Shown: in pieces, positions 43,837 through 52,200 of the stretch
Layout: every line of letters begins with the position of its first letter
How positions within the stretch are numbered: the first letter of the stretch is position 1
From: an uncultured Flavobacterium sp.
Lineage (GTDB): Bacteria > Bacteroidota > Bacteroidia > Flavobacteriales > Flavobacteriaceae
Assembly (NCBI RefSeq): GCF_946478785.1
Contig: NZ_CAMLDD010000022.1
Span: 1 to 64,000, forward strand
DNA length: 64,000 nucleotides
Direction of reading: 5' to 3'
Translations under genes and position numbers: made by a program
Notes under the pieces: model-generated
Told to the model about the DNA's origin: nothing
What the model saw: the letters and a program-made list of their open reading frames with translations, nothing else
Databases searched by the model: none

Positions 43837-44215
43837 AAATATAGAAAATCTTATTGATAAAATGATGTCCGAAAATACTTTGGAGTCGCCATCAATTGAC
43901 TTTACTTCAAAAATAATGTCTCAGGTTTTAGTTGCCGAAAAAAGCAAAATTAAAGCCTACAAACCTTTAATCTCAAAATCTACCTGGATTTTTATTAGCA
44001 TTTGTTTGATTGCTTTGACCGTATATTCTGTTTATTCAGGCAGTACTATTTCTAATTTGAAAATCGTTAACCTATATTCTGATAAAGTTTCTACTTTATT
44101 TTCAGGAATTCAGTTATCTAAAAATATCCTGTACGCGATTTTAATAGTCCCTTTTATGATTTTAATTCAGATTGGATTGCTGAAGAATTATTTTGATAAG
44201 AAGTATCAATTTTAG
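43820..44215 (+). CDS. Probable membrane anti-sigma factor
   Basis: A 131-aa protein overlapping the end of the sigma gene by 17 bases. It has a soluble, acidic N-terminal ~55 residues (MNESDKNIENLIDKMM) with no zinc-finger motif, then two membrane helices (about 58-77 and 104-123) joined by a short loop. The size, topology and overlap fit an anti-sigma factor that holds the ECF protein at the inner membrane. The role is inferred from position, as the sequence itself is not distinctive. Confidence 0.7.
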   Translation: MNESDKNIENLIDKMMSENTLESPSIDFTSKIMSQVLVAEKSKIKAYKPLISKSTWIFISICLIALTVYSVYSGSTISNLKIVNLYSDKVSTLFSGIQLSKNILYAILIVPFMILIQIGLLKNYFDKKYQF

Positions 44216-44400
44216 ATTCTGTTTATTCAATTATTTAGTCAAAAACATTCAAAGCATTTTTCGAAAATAAATATTGCTTTTTAAATCCGGAAAACATACT
44301 TTAATCCTTCAAAAGGTTTCAATATAATTCTCTCATTTACAATAGTTTTAACCCTGAAATTGTTATTGTTTTTTTATGAAAATTTTGAGATTGCAAACCG

Positions 44401-44431
44401 TTGCAATATTGTAACTTATAAAGTATCTTTG
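44401..44431 (+). promoter_or_regulatory. Promoter of the pfkB-type kinase gene
   Basis: TTG (44401-44403), 20 bases, TATCTTTG (44424-44431), a textbook Bacteroidota primary-sigma promoter ending 23 bases before the ATG. Confidence 0.7.
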
Positions 44432-44454
44432 CACCTTAATTCGAAATTCATAAA

Positions 44455-45378
44455 ATGAATAAATTATTGATTGTTGGAACGGTTGCTTTCGACGCGATTG
44501 AAACTCCTTTCGGAAAAACAGATAAAATATTAGGTGGTGCTGCAACGTACATTGGTTTATCAGCATCCTTTTTTAACTTGCAATCGGCCATCGTTTCTGT
44601 AGTTGGCGATGATTTCCCTCAAGAACATTTAGATCTTTTAACTTCAAGAAATATTGATATCTCTGGTATCGAAATTGTAAAAGGCGGAAAAACCTTTTTC
44701 TGGAGCGGTTTATACCACAATGATTTAAACTCAAGAGATACCCTTGTTACCGAACTAAACGTTTTGGCAGATTTTCAGCCAAAAGTTCCTCAAAATTATA
44801 AAGACGCTGATGTTGTGATGTTAGGAAACTTACATCCATTAGTACAGAGCAGTGTTTTAGACCAAATGGAGAAAAAACCAAAATTAGTAGTTTTGGATAC
44901 TATGAATTTCTGGATGGACTGTGCTTTACCAGAATTATTAGATGTAATTAAACGTGTCGATGTTATTACAATCAATGATGAAGAAGCAAGACAACTTTCG
45001 GGAGAATATTCATTAGTAAAAGCAGCCGCTAAAATCCAGGATATGGGACCAAAATATGTGGTGATCAAAAAAGGAGAGCACGGCGCGCTTTTATTCCACA
45101 ACAGAGAAGTATTCTTTGCTCCGGCATTGCCGCTAGAAGATGTTTTTGATCCAACAGGAGCTGGAGACACTTTCGCAGGTGGATTTTCAGGATTCATTGC
45201 GCAAAGCGAAAACATTTCGTTTGGCAATATGAAAAATGCAATAATTTACGGTTCTAATCTGGCTTCATTTTGTGTGGAGAAATTTGGAACTGAAAGGATG
45301 GAAACATTAACCAAAACAGAAGTAGCGATTCGATTACAGCAATTTAAGTCGCTAACTCAGTTTGACATAGAATTATAA
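44455..45378 (+). CDS. PfkB-family carbohydrate/nucleoside kinase
   Basis: A 307-aa kinase of the PfkB/ribokinase fold. The N-terminal substrate-binding GGAATYIGLSASFF and the C-terminal PfkB signature DPTGAGDTFAGGF (with the catalytic Asp) are clear. Substrate specificity (sugar, adenosine or other) cannot be read off. It lies 79 bases upstream of purF on the same strand with a weak hairpin between them (about 45386-45406), so partial co-transcription with purF is possible. Confidence 0.9.
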   Translation: MNKLLIVGTVAFDAIETPFGKTDKILGGAATYIGLSASFFNLQSAIVSVVGDDFPQEHLDLLTSRNIDISGIEIVKGGKTFFWSGLYHNDLNSRDTLVTELNVLADFQPKVPQNYKDADVVMLGNLHPLVQSSVLDQMEKKPKLVVLDTMNFWMDCALPELLDVIKRVDVITINDEEARQLSGEYSLVKAAAKIQDMGPKYVVIKKGEHGALLFHNREVFFAPALPLEDVFDPTGAGDTFAGGFSGFIAQSENISFGNMKNAIIYGSNLASFCVEKFGTERMETLTKTEVAIRLQQFKSLTQFDIEL

Positions 45379-45457
45379 TGCTTACGAGCCTCGGTAAAAC
45401 GGGGCTTTTTTATTACGTTAATACGCACAACTTACAACAACACAAATACACAAAAAA

Positions 45458-47356
45458 ATGAGCGACGCTTTAAAACACGAATGTGGTATAGCCTTAGTCA
45501 GACTTCTTAAACCGCTTGAATATTACAAAGAAAAATACGGAACTGCTTTTTACGGGATACAAAAAATGTACCTGATGATGGAAAAACAGCACAACCGTGG
45601 TCAGGATGGCGCCGGTTTTGCCAGCATCAAATTAGATGTTGAGCCAGGAGAACGTTACATCAGCAGGGTTCGCTCTAATCATTCACAACCAATTCAGGAT
45701 GTTTTTAAGCAAATCAATGAGCGAATTAGTGAAGAATTAAAAGCACAGCCTGAAATTGCTGACGATGTTCAAAAAATAAAATCTGAGATACCGTATGTTG
45801 GCGAATTATTTTTAGGACATGTTCGTTACGGAACTTTCGGAAAAAACAGTATCGAAAGTGTACACCCATTTTTACGTCAGAGTAACTGGATGCACCGTAA
45901 TTTAATTTTGGCAGGTAACTTTAACATGACAAATGTTAAGGAGCTTTTCGAAAATTTAGTCGAATTAGGCCAGCATCCAAAAGAAATGGCTGATACCGTT
46001 ACGGTAATGGAAAAAATTGGCCACTTTTTGGATAAAGAAGTGATGCAATTGTATCAGGATTGTAAGGGTGAAGGCTACTCAAAAAGAGAAGCATCTCCGG
46101 TAATTGCAGAACGTTTGGATCTTGCAAAAATACTAACCAGATCAGCAAAAAACTTAGATGGCGGTTACGCAATGGCAGGTTTGTTGGGTCACGGGGACGC
46201 CTTTGTTTTTAGGGATCCGGCAGGTATTCGTCCGGCTTATTTCTATCAGGATGATGAAGTTGTTGTTGTAGCTTCAGAAAGACCTGTTATTCAAACTGTA
46301 TTTAATGTTCCTTTTGAAAGCGTTCAGGAAATTGAACCTGGAAATGCCTTAATTATAAAGAAAAGTGGAAAATTTTCTATGAACCAGATTCTGGAACCAA
46401 CCGTTAAAAAAGCCTGTTCTTTTGAAAGAATCTATTTCTCAAGAGGAAGTGATGCTGAAATTTATCAGGAGCGTAAAGATTTAGGAAAATTAATTTTGCC
46501 TGCTGTTCTTGAATCAATTGACAGTGATACAGATAATACTGTTTTCTCTTATATCCCCAATACAGCTGAAACTTCGTTTTATGGTCTAGTTGAAGCAGCT
46601 CAGGATTTCTTAAATCAGAGAAAGAACAATTATATCCTGGAAAACAGAAATACACTTACTGCCGAAACCTTACAAGAGTTATTGGCAGTAAAAATACGTA
46701 CTGAGAAAGTTGCGATTAAAGATGCAAAACTTAGAACCTTTATTACAGAAGACAGCAGCCGTGATGATTTAGTAGCTCACGTTTATGATGTAACTTACGG
46801 TGTGATAAAACCAACTGATAATTTGGTTATTATTGATGACAGTATTGTTCGTGGTACTACATTAAAAATGAGTATCATAAAAATGATGGATCGTTTGAAA
46901 CCAAAACGTATCGTAATTGTTTCTTCGGCACCACAAATTCGTTATCCGGATTGTTACGGAATTGATATGGCAAAATTAGAAGGTCTTGTTGCTTTCAGAG
47001 CGGCTTTGGATTTACTTAAGGAACGAAATTTATATCATATTGTAGACGAAGTGTATGCTAAATGTAAAGCTCAGGAAAATTACGTAGATACCGATGTTGT
47101 AAATTATGTAACAGCAATTTATGATCCATTTACTCCTGAAGAAATTTCTGATAGAATTGCCGAGATGTTAAGCTCTCCTGAAATCAATGCTGAAGTAAAA
47201 ATTATCTTCCAAAAAGTAGAAGACTTACATATTGCCTGTCCGAAAAATCTCGGCGATTGGTATTTTACAGGTGACTATCCAACACCAGGTGGAAATCGGG
47301 TTGTAAATAGAGCCTTTATGAACTTTTATGAAGGAAAAAACGCAAGAGCTTACTAA
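45458..47356 (+). CDS. purF: Amidophosphoribosyltransferase
   Basis: A 632-aa enzyme, longer than the E. coli form (about 505) but similar to Bacteroidota members. The nucleophile is Cys9 (KHECGIALVRL), so an eight-residue propeptide is expected to be cleaved. The glutaminase part has EKQHNRGQDGAGFA and GHVRYGTFGKNS. The phosphoribosyltransferase PRPP loop is NLVIIDDSIVRGTTLK, near residue 460. It starts purine synthesis by making phosphoribosylamine from PRPP and glutamine. Confidence 0.95.
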   Translation: MSDALKHECGIALVRLLKPLEYYKEKYGTAFYGIQKMYLMMEKQHNRGQDGAGFASIKLDVEPGERYISRVRSNHSQPIQDVFKQINERISEELKAQPEIADDVQKIKSEIPYVGELFLGHVRYGTFGKNSIESVHPFLRQSNWMHRNLILAGNFNMTNVKELFENLVELGQHPKEMADTVTVMEKIGHFLDKEVMQLYQDCKGEGYSKREASPVIAERLDLAKILTRSAKNLDGGYAMAGLLGHGDAFVFRDPAGIRPAYFYQDDEVVVVASERPVIQTVFNVPFESVQEIEPGNALIIKKSGKFSMNQILEPTVKKACSFERIYFSRGSDAEIYQERKDLGKLILPAVLESIDSDTDNTVFSYIPNTAETSFYGLVEAAQDFLNQRKNNYILENRNTLTAETLQELLAVKIRTEKVAIKDAKLRTFITEDSSRDDLVAHVYDVTYGVIKPTDNLVIIDDSIVRGTTLKMSIIKMMDRLKPKRIVIVSSAPQIRYPDCYGIDMAKLEGLVAFRAALDLLKERNLYHIVDEVYAKCKAQENYVDTDVVNYVTAIYDPFTPEEISDRIAEMLSSPEINAEVKIIFQKVEDLHIACPKNLGDWYFTGDYPTPGGNRVVNRAFMNFYEGKNARAY

Positions 47357-47412
47357 ATAAAAAGTTAAAAAATGCATTTCATCGGATTTTTATGCATTTC
47401 ATCCTATATTTT

Positions 47413-47443
47413 TGCTAAAAACGCAATGCTAGTATATCTTTGA
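47413..47443 (+). promoter_or_regulatory. Promoter of candidate sRNA 1
   Basis: TTG (47413-47415), 20 bases, TATCTTTG (47436-47443). It lies just upstream of the first copy of a duplicated structured RNA. Confidence 0.65.
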
Positions 47444-47448
47444 AGAAC

Positions 47449-47519
47449 CATAACATTAGTAGGTTAAGTTTATGGTAGATTTGGGGCAAAAAAGGTGAAA
47501 GAAATTTCACCTTTTTTAT
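47449..47519 (+). ncRNA. Candidate small RNA, copy 1
   Basis: About 70 bases between a good promoter and a Rho-independent terminator. A first hairpin (ACCATAA ... TTATGGT) presents TAGTAGGTTAA in its loop. A linker GATTTGGGGC follows, then a terminator stem AAAAGGTGAAA / TTTCACCTTTT with a T-run. A second copy at 47621 keeps the loop and linker while changing paired bases together. There is no ORF. I do not recognise a named RNA family. Confidence 0.6.
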
Positions 47520-47608
47520 TGGAATAAATTTAAATTTTTAAAATATAGTCATTAATCGGATATTTCTGCTTTTAATCAGAAATATTTAAAAAAAACAATA
47601 CAGAAACA

Positions 47609-47616
47609 TACATTTG
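47609..47616 (+). promoter_or_regulatory. -7 element of candidate sRNA 2
   Basis: TACATTTG matches TAnnTTTG, 5 bases before the second RNA copy. No clear -33 TTG is seen. Confidence 0.45.
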
Positions 47617-47620
47617 ATCT

Positions 47621-47695
47621 GCCATAAAATTAAGTAGGTTAAATATTATGGTGAATTTGGGGCAAAAAAGGTGGAAGAAATTCCGCCTTTTTTAT
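47621..47695 (+). ncRNA. Candidate small RNA, copy 2
   Basis: The second copy of the same design: hairpin GCCATAA ... TTATGGT with GTAGGTTAA in the loop, linker AATTTGGGGC and terminator stem AAAAGGTGG / CCGCCTTTT. Compared with copy 1, an A-T pair has become G-C and a T-A pair has become a T-G wobble in the terminator stem, so pairing is kept. It may act as an independent sRNA or as an attenuator for the lipoprotein gene starting at 47767. Confidence 0.6.
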
Positions 47696-47766
47696 TGGAA
47701 AAAAGTTAGCTGACAATAGTAATTAATTCTTAATATTGTCAATACAATTATTATAACCAAATCAAA

Positions 47767-48159
47767 ATGACGCATCTAAAAAAAGTTTTTATTCTAAGTG
47801 TTTTCAGTATTTTTTTGATAAGCTGTTCCGGTGCGAAACCTAAAAGCACTAATAAAACAGCAACAACTGAAAACCATACCAGTAACGAAGACATTACGGC
47901 AAATGCTGATGAAAACGAAAATTCTTCTTCTAAAAAAAACACATCCAGAGATGGAAGTTCAATAAAAAACGCAATCAAAGTGAAAAGTGTTTCAGAGGAA
48001 TATCAAATAGTCAGAAAACTTTGTCCTAATTGCAAAATGAACCGTCAGGCATTACTTAGCGAAGGAAACAAACATTATGATCTTCTAAATTTAACAAATG
48101 AAAAAGGCGAAGAGGTCAAATATTATTTTGATATAAATAGTTTTTACGGCAAATGGTAA
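47767..48159 (+). CDS. Small hypothetical lipoprotein
   Basis: A 130-aa lipoprotein with a signal ending at LISC (Cys20). A Thr/Asn/Ser/Glu-rich disordered linker (about 25-65) precedes a compact C-terminal domain of about 60 residues with a CPNCKMNRQALLSEG motif and a YYFDINSFYGKW end. The CxxC could bind a metal or form a disulfide. I do not recognise the family. It lies about 70 bases downstream of the tandem RNA copies and may be governed by the second one. Confidence 0.7.
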   Translation: MTHLKKVFILSVFSIFLISCSGAKPKSTNKTATTENHTSNEDITANADENENSSSKKNTSRDGSSIKNAIKVKSVSEEYQIVRKLCPNCKMNRQALLSEGNKHYDLLNLTNEKGEEVKYYFDINSFYGKW

Positions 48160-48164
48160 AAAGA

Positions 48165-48203
48165 AAAAACCCGATTAATTCATAACGAACCAATCGGGTT
48201 TTA
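48165..48203. terminator. Bidirectional terminator between the lipoprotein and sod genes
   Basis: An 11-bp stem AAAACCCGATT / AATCGGGTTTT between two convergent genes, with A- and T-tracts on either side. Confidence 0.8.
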
Positions 48204-48219
48204 TATTTATTTGAAAAGA

Positions 48220-48828
48220 CTATTTTTCTAAAGCAAATCTTCTTGCAACTTCTGTCCAGTTAATTACACTGAAGAAAGCCTCAATATAATCAGGTCTTCT
48301 GTTTTGGTAGTTTAAGTAGTAAGCATGCTCCCAAACGTCCATTCCTAAAATTGGAGTTCCGCCACAGCCTACTTCCGGCATTAATGGATTATCCTGGTTT
48401 GGAGTTCCGCAAACTTCTAATTTTCCACCTTTATGCACACATAGCCAAGCCCATCCTGAACCAAATTGTGTTGCTCCCGCTTTAGCAAATTTCGCTTTAA
48501 ACTCTTCGAAAGATCCGAAAGAAGATTCAATTGCTGACAACAATTCACCTGTAGGTAATCCGCCACCGTCTGGAGACATTACAGTCCAGAATAAATTGTG
48601 GTTGTAAAAACCTCCACCATTGTTACGAACTGCAGCATTTTTTTTATCTAAATTAATTAAGATATTTTCGATTGTTTTTCCTTCTAAATCCGTTCCTGCA
48701 ATAGCAGCATTTAGATTTGTTGTGTAAGCATTATGATGTTTCGTGTGATGGATTTCCATTGTACGTGCATCAATATGTGGTTCTAATGCATCATATGCAT
48801 AAGGTAATTGTGGTAATTCAAAAGCCAT
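48220..48828 (-). CDS. Superoxide dismutase (Fe/Mn family)
   Basis: A 202-aa enzyme. Metal ligands are in the expected places: His27 ([11 protein letters not shown]), a second His in [10 protein letters not shown], and Asp/His in [17 protein letters not shown]. It dismutates superoxide in the cytoplasm. The mixed features make Fe, Mn or cambialistic use hard to separate; [11 protein letters not shown] is closer to Mn forms. Monocistronic, with a promoter-like TAAATTTG at 48869-48862. Confidence 0.95.
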   Translation of the reverse strand: MAFELPQLPYAYDALEPHIDARTMEIHHTKHHNAYTTNLNAAIAGTDLEGKTIENILINLDKKNAAVRNNGGGFYNHNLFWTVMSPDGGGLPTGELLSAIESSFGSFEEFKAKFAKAGATQFGSGWAWLCVHKGGKLEVCGTPNQDNPLMPEVGCGGTPILGMDVWEHAYYLNYQNRRPDYIEAFFSVINWTEVARRFALEK

Positions 48829-48861
48829 GATATATGATTTTATGATTTATATTAATTTATC

Positions 48862-48869
48862 CAAATTTA
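48862..48869 (-). promoter_or_regulatory. -7 element of the sod gene
   Basis: TAAATTTG on the minus strand, 33 bases upstream of the ATG; no clear -33 box. Confidence 0.45.
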
Positions 48870-48964
48870 AACATTTAACTTTGGAATAGAAAATACTATT
48901 TCGTTATAATTGAATTTAGTTAATCATTAATTGTTGTTTTTACACTAAAATCCCTGTAGAATAG

Positions 48965-49639
48965 TTACTTCCCGTTAAAACTAGTCATTGTATTTTCTAA
49001 TCCTGCAGTGCCAAAAGATCTGATAATTTCTGCTGCAACTTCTAATCTTTCCGGTAATTTTGCTCTTTCTTCTTCATCCCAATCACCTAAAACATAATCA
49101 ACCTGCTGCCCTTTTTTAAATTGATCACTGATACCAAATCTGAAGCGGGTATATTGTTGTGTGTTTAAAACCAAATTAATATTTTTCAATCCGTTGTGGC
49201 CTCCGTCGCTGCCTTTTGGTTTGATTCGGATGGTTCCGAAAGACAGGTTTAAATCGTCTGTAATGACCAGAATATTTTCTAAAGGAATATTTTCTTTGTC
49301 CATCCAGTATTTTACGGCTTTTCCGCTTAGGTTCATATAGGTGTTCGGCTTAAGCAAAAAAAAGGTTCTTCCTTTAAATTTATATTCGGCCAAAGCACCC
49401 AGCTTTACGGTTTCGAAGGAAAGGCCTTCTTTTCTGGCTAAAAAATCCAGGACTTTAAATCCGATGTTATGTCTTGTGTTTACGTATTCGGCTCCAATAT
49501 TACCAAGCCCTACGATTAAATATTTTTTACTCACGCTTTTTAAATTGTTTTTTGAGTGTTCGTGAACCTCCGGTTTCATGTTGTCTGTGTTCTCTTCTTT
49601 TTGTGTTGATGAAAACAGTTTTGTAATCCATTTTATCAT
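48965..49639 (-). CDS. pth: Peptidyl-tRNA hydrolase
   Basis: A 224-aa enzyme. The conserved core begins near residue 39 (KYLIVGLGNIGAEY), with the catalytic His in NTRHNIGF, Asp in ITDDLNLSFG and the GSDGGHNGLKNI motif. The preceding ~38 residues are a charged extension absent from E. coli Pth; such extensions occur in flavobacteria. A later start is less likely, since no good alternative ATG opens the fold. It frees tRNA from peptidyl-tRNA that drops off ribosomes. Confidence 0.95.
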   Translation of the reverse strand: MIKWITKLFSSTQKEENTDNMKPEVHEHSKNNLKSVSKKYLIVGLGNIGAEYVNTRHNIGFKVLDFLARKEGLSFETVKLGALAEYKFKGRTFFLLKPNTYMNLSGKAVKYWMDKENIPLENILVITDDLNLSFGTIRIKPKGSDGGHNGLKNINLVLNTQQYTRFRFGISDQFKKGQQVDYVLGDWDEEERAKLPERLEVAAEIIRSFGTAGLENTMTSFNGK

Positions 49640-49710
49640 GATGCAAAAATAGGGTTAATGTTGGTAATTAGAAAATGTGTCAATTAGATAATTAGATAAT
49701 CGAATCTGTA

Positions 49711-49789
49711 TTATTCTTAACCGCAAGGTGCGCTAAGAATGGCACGCGGATGACGCGGATTTAAACTGATTAGCGCGGATTTTTTTCTT
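49711..49789. repeat. GC-richer intergenic repeat (CGCGGAT units)
   Basis: Contains CGCGGATGACGCGGATT and AGCGCGGATT, after AACCGCAAGGTGCGCTAAGAA. It contrasts in composition with the AT-rich surroundings. I recall similar units scattered in Flavobacterium intergenic DNA; only this one copy is visible here. Confidence 0.4.
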
Positions 49790-49822
49790 AGAAACTTATA
49801 AAAATGAATTATTCTGGCTAGC

Positions 49823-49886
49823 CCTGACAGCAGCGGCATCCTTTTTCTGGCTTCTTTAGCCGGAAAAAGATATAGCGGATGGCAGG
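49823..49886. repeat. Long imperfect inverted repeat with 12-bp inner hairpin
   Basis: The inner stem CTTTTTCTGGCT / AGCCGGAAAAAG (49841-49852 with 49858-49869, one wobble) is nested in outer arms at 49823-49840 and 49869-49886 that also pair imperfectly. The whole folds as one hairpin without a T-run, so it is not an ordinary terminator. It may be a dispersed flavobacterial repeat. Confidence 0.5.
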
Positions 49887-49968
49887 AATGTTACGTCTTG
49901 AAAAGCCTTGAAGTTTCTGCTCCTGAAATTTAAAATTTCAATCTCGCCGAATAGAAAATTAAGACATA

Positions 49969-50001
49969 AAAAAAGCACCAACCTTTCGATTGATGCTTTG
50001 G
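49969..50001 (-). terminator. Terminator of rplY
   Basis: Stem AAAGCACCAA / TTGATGCTTT (one mismatch) and a T-run on the minus strand, 21 bases past the rplY stop. Confidence 0.75.
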
Positions 50002-50021
50002 TATTGAAGAATTTGAAAAAA

Positions 50022-50633
50022 TTATTTTTTCTTTCCTTTTGCAGGAGCTTTTGCAGCTTTTGCAGCTTCCTGAGCAGCTTTCATAGCAGCACGAGAGATT
50101 CTTACCTGAGCTACAACTGTATTGTCCGGGTGCATAATTTTGTATTCCGGAGCACCAACTTTAGTAACGTACAATTTGTTACCCATTTCAAGTGGAGTAA
50201 TGTCAGCTTCAACAAAATCAGGAAGATTTTTAGGTAAAGCTTTTACTTTTAATTTACGAGTGTTTAAACGTAAAACACCACCTGCAAGAACACCTTTAGA
50301 TGTACCAACAATTTTTACAGGAACTTCCATAGTGATTTCTTTGTCATCAAATAACTGAAAGAAGTCAATGTGTAAAATTTTGTCAGATACCGGGTGTACC
50401 TGAATGTCCTGCAAAATTGCATTGAATGATTTTCCTTTTCCAAGTTCGATCACAACTGTGTGAGCGTTTGGAGTGTAAACCAAGTTTTTGAATGCCGCAG
50501 CGTCCGCTGAGAAATGTACTGCCTGATTTCCTCCGTATAACACGCAAGGAACCGCTCCAGCATTACGTAAGGCTTTAGTTGACACTTTGCCCACGCTTTC
50601 TCTTTCTGATCCTTTAATTGTAATCGATTTCAT
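50022..50633 (-). CDS. rplY: 50S ribosomal protein L25 (CTC form)
   Basis: A 203-aa protein of the two-domain L25/TL5/CTC type. The N-terminal 5S rRNA-binding domain ([24 protein letters not shown]) and the C-terminal domain ([12 protein letters not shown]) are both present. A short Ala/Lys tail (about residues 183-203) follows. It binds 5S rRNA in the large subunit. It lies 62 bases downstream of prs on the same strand, a common pairing. Confidence 0.95.
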   Translation of the reverse strand: MKSITIKGSERESVGKVSTKALRNAGAVPCVLYGGNQAVHFSADAAAFKNLVYTPNAHTVVIELGKGKSFNAILQDIQVHPVSDKILHIDFFQLFDDKEITMEVPVKIVGTSKGVLAGGVLRLNTRKLKVKALPKNLPDFVEADITPLEMGNKLYVTKVGAPEYKIMHPDNTVVAQVRISRAAMKAAQEAAKAAKAPAKGKKK

Positions 50634-50695
50634 TGTAAAAAAATATAGTTATTAATAAATATTCTGTTTCCTATATAATGTATGTGTCGCAATGA

Positions 50696-51637
50696 CTACA
50701 TTATAAATTTTCCACTAATGGAATTGTTGTGGTGCACCATGTGCATAACTTCGGCGAAGAGAGGTGCACAACTCACTACTCTTATTTTATCTGAATGTCT
50801 CTTTAAAGGAATAGAATCTGTTACGATTAATTCGCTTAATTTTGAGTTTTCAATTTTTTCGTAAGCTCCACCTGATAAAATCGCGTGTGTACAAATTGCT
50901 CTAACGCTTAATGCTCCTTTTTCGATCATTAAATCGGCCGCTTTCGCTAATGTACCACCAGTATCAATCATGTCGTCTACTAATATTACGTTACGTCCTT
51001 TTACTTCACCAATTAGCTCCATAGTGTCGATAACGTTGGCTGCTTTTCTTTGTTTGTAACAGATTACTACATCTGATTCCAAGAACTTAGAGTAAGCATA
51101 TGCTCTTTTTGAACCTCCCATATCCGGAGATGCAATGGTTAAATTTTCTAATCCTAAACTTTCTACATATGGTAAAAAGATGGTTGATGCAAATAAATGA
51201 TCTACCGGTTTTTCGAAAAACCCCTGAATTTGATCTGCGTGCAAATCCATTGTCATTACTCTTGTCGCTCCGGCAGCATCTAATAAATTAGCTACTAATT
51301 TTGCTCCAATCGGAACTCTTGGTTTGTCTTTTCTATCCTGTCTTGCCCAGCCAAAATAAGGCATAACCGCTGTAATATGTCTTGCTGATGCACGTTTTGC
51401 CGCATCAATCATCAGTAACAATTCCATCAAATTATCGGCAGTTGGAAAAGTAGAGCACACGATAAAAACACGTAATCCTCTGATTGACTCTTCGTAAGAT
51501 GGCTGAAATTCTCCATCACTATACGTTGACATCGTTACTTTACCTAACGGAATCCCGTATTGGTCGGCAATTTTTTCTGCCAGATAAACACTTTGTGAAC
51601 AAGCAAAAATTTTAGCTTCTGGTTCTAGGTGCGACAT
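50696..51637 (-). CDS. prs: Ribose-phosphate pyrophosphokinase
   Basis: A 313-aa enzyme with the PRPP synthase signatures: RDKPRVPIGAKLVANLL, the metal-binding MTMDLHADQIQGFF and the PRPP loop NVILVDDMIDTGGT. It makes PRPP from ribose 5-phosphate and ATP for purine, pyrimidine, His and Trp synthesis. It is upstream of rplY and has a promoter-like TAAATTTG at 51763-51756. Confidence 0.96.
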   Translation of the reverse strand: MSHLEPEAKIFACSQSVYLAEKIADQYGIPLGKVTMSTYSDGEFQPSYEESIRGLRVFIVCSTFPTADNLMELLLMIDAAKRASARHITAVMPYFGWARQDRKDKPRVPIGAKLVANLLDAAGATRVMTMDLHADQIQGFFEKPVDHLFASTIFLPYVESLGLENLTIASPDMGGSKRAYAYSKFLESDVVICYKQRKAANVIDTMELIGEVKGRNVILVDDMIDTGGTLAKAADLMIEKGALSVRAICTHAILSGGAYEKIENSKLSELIVTDSIPLKRHSDKIRVVSCAPLFAEVMHMVHHNNSISGKFIM

Positions 51638-51755
51638 TTAATTTTGTTGTTTTATTCCTCAACATTCCATACAATTGGGCTACGTTATTTATCTTAGCCA
51701 ATGATGTATACGCCTCGGATGTAGTTAGTTGTGTGTGCTTCGTTTTAACGAGGTG

Positions 51756-51763
51756 CAAATTTA
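51756..51763 (-). promoter_or_regulatory. -7 element of prs
   Basis: TAAATTTG on the minus strand; gives a leader of roughly 110 bases before the prs ATG. -33 box not clear. Confidence 0.4.
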
Positions 51764-51933
51764 GAAAATTTATTGGACACTGAAAGGAAAATTTTAAGTA
51801 TTTTTAGTAGCACTTTTAATTTTATTTTTTACATTTGCACCGTGTTAAAGGAATAAGCACAGTTATGACTTCATAATTACTTATTCTATTGCGTTAAAAT
51901 AACAGATTTATTAGTTGTTTTTTCGTCTGCTAA

Positions 51934-52013
51934 GCCCGGATGGCGGAATTGGTAGACGCGCTGGTCTCAAACACCTGTGGGAAACCGTGCCGGTTCGACT
52001 CCGGCTCCGGGTA
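51934..52013 (+). tRNA. tRNA-Leu (anticodon CAA)
   Basis: An 80-base cloverleaf with acceptor GCCCGGA / TCCGGGT, D-arm GGCGGAATTGGTAGACGC, anticodon loop CTCAAAC (CAA, reads UUG) and a long variable arm (TGTGGGAAACCGT) typical of class II tRNAs. The T-arm is GCCGGTTCGACTCCGGC. CCA is not encoded. A terminator follows at once. Confidence 0.92.
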
Positions 52014-52017
52014 CAAA

Positions 52018-52047
52018 AACCTCTTCTTAACGGAAGAGGTTTTTTTT
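52018..52047 (+). terminator. Terminator of tRNA-Leu
   Basis: Stem AACCTCTTC / GAAGAGGTT with a T-run of eight, 4 bases after the tRNA. Confidence 0.85.
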
Positions 52048-52200
52048 GGTTATGACGGATCAACACGAAATGACACCTCGTTCAACCTCACCGCTTCTAT
52101 TTTTCTATTAAAAATGAAATTAATGATGGATTGGTGATTAAAAATAACACTACAATTTTACGCTATTTGTTCACTTAAACTTGTAGCCAGAGTTTTGAAT

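Larger units (their letters stand above)
49640..50021. other. Repeat-bearing intergenic region between pth and rplY
   Basis: 382 bases without a gene. It contains two repeat-like elements (49711-49789 and 49823-49886) and the rplY terminator at its end. Confidence 0.6.

Noticed and set aside
45386..45406. Hairpin AGCCTCG / CGGGGCT after the pfkB-type kinase
   Set aside because: Short stem with a wobble; plausible as a weak terminator but not strong enough to list separately.
51940..52137. 65-aa ORF on the plus strand (MAELVDALVSN...)
   Set aside because: Its first part is the tRNA-Leu gene itself; a well-known false ORF over leucine tRNAs.
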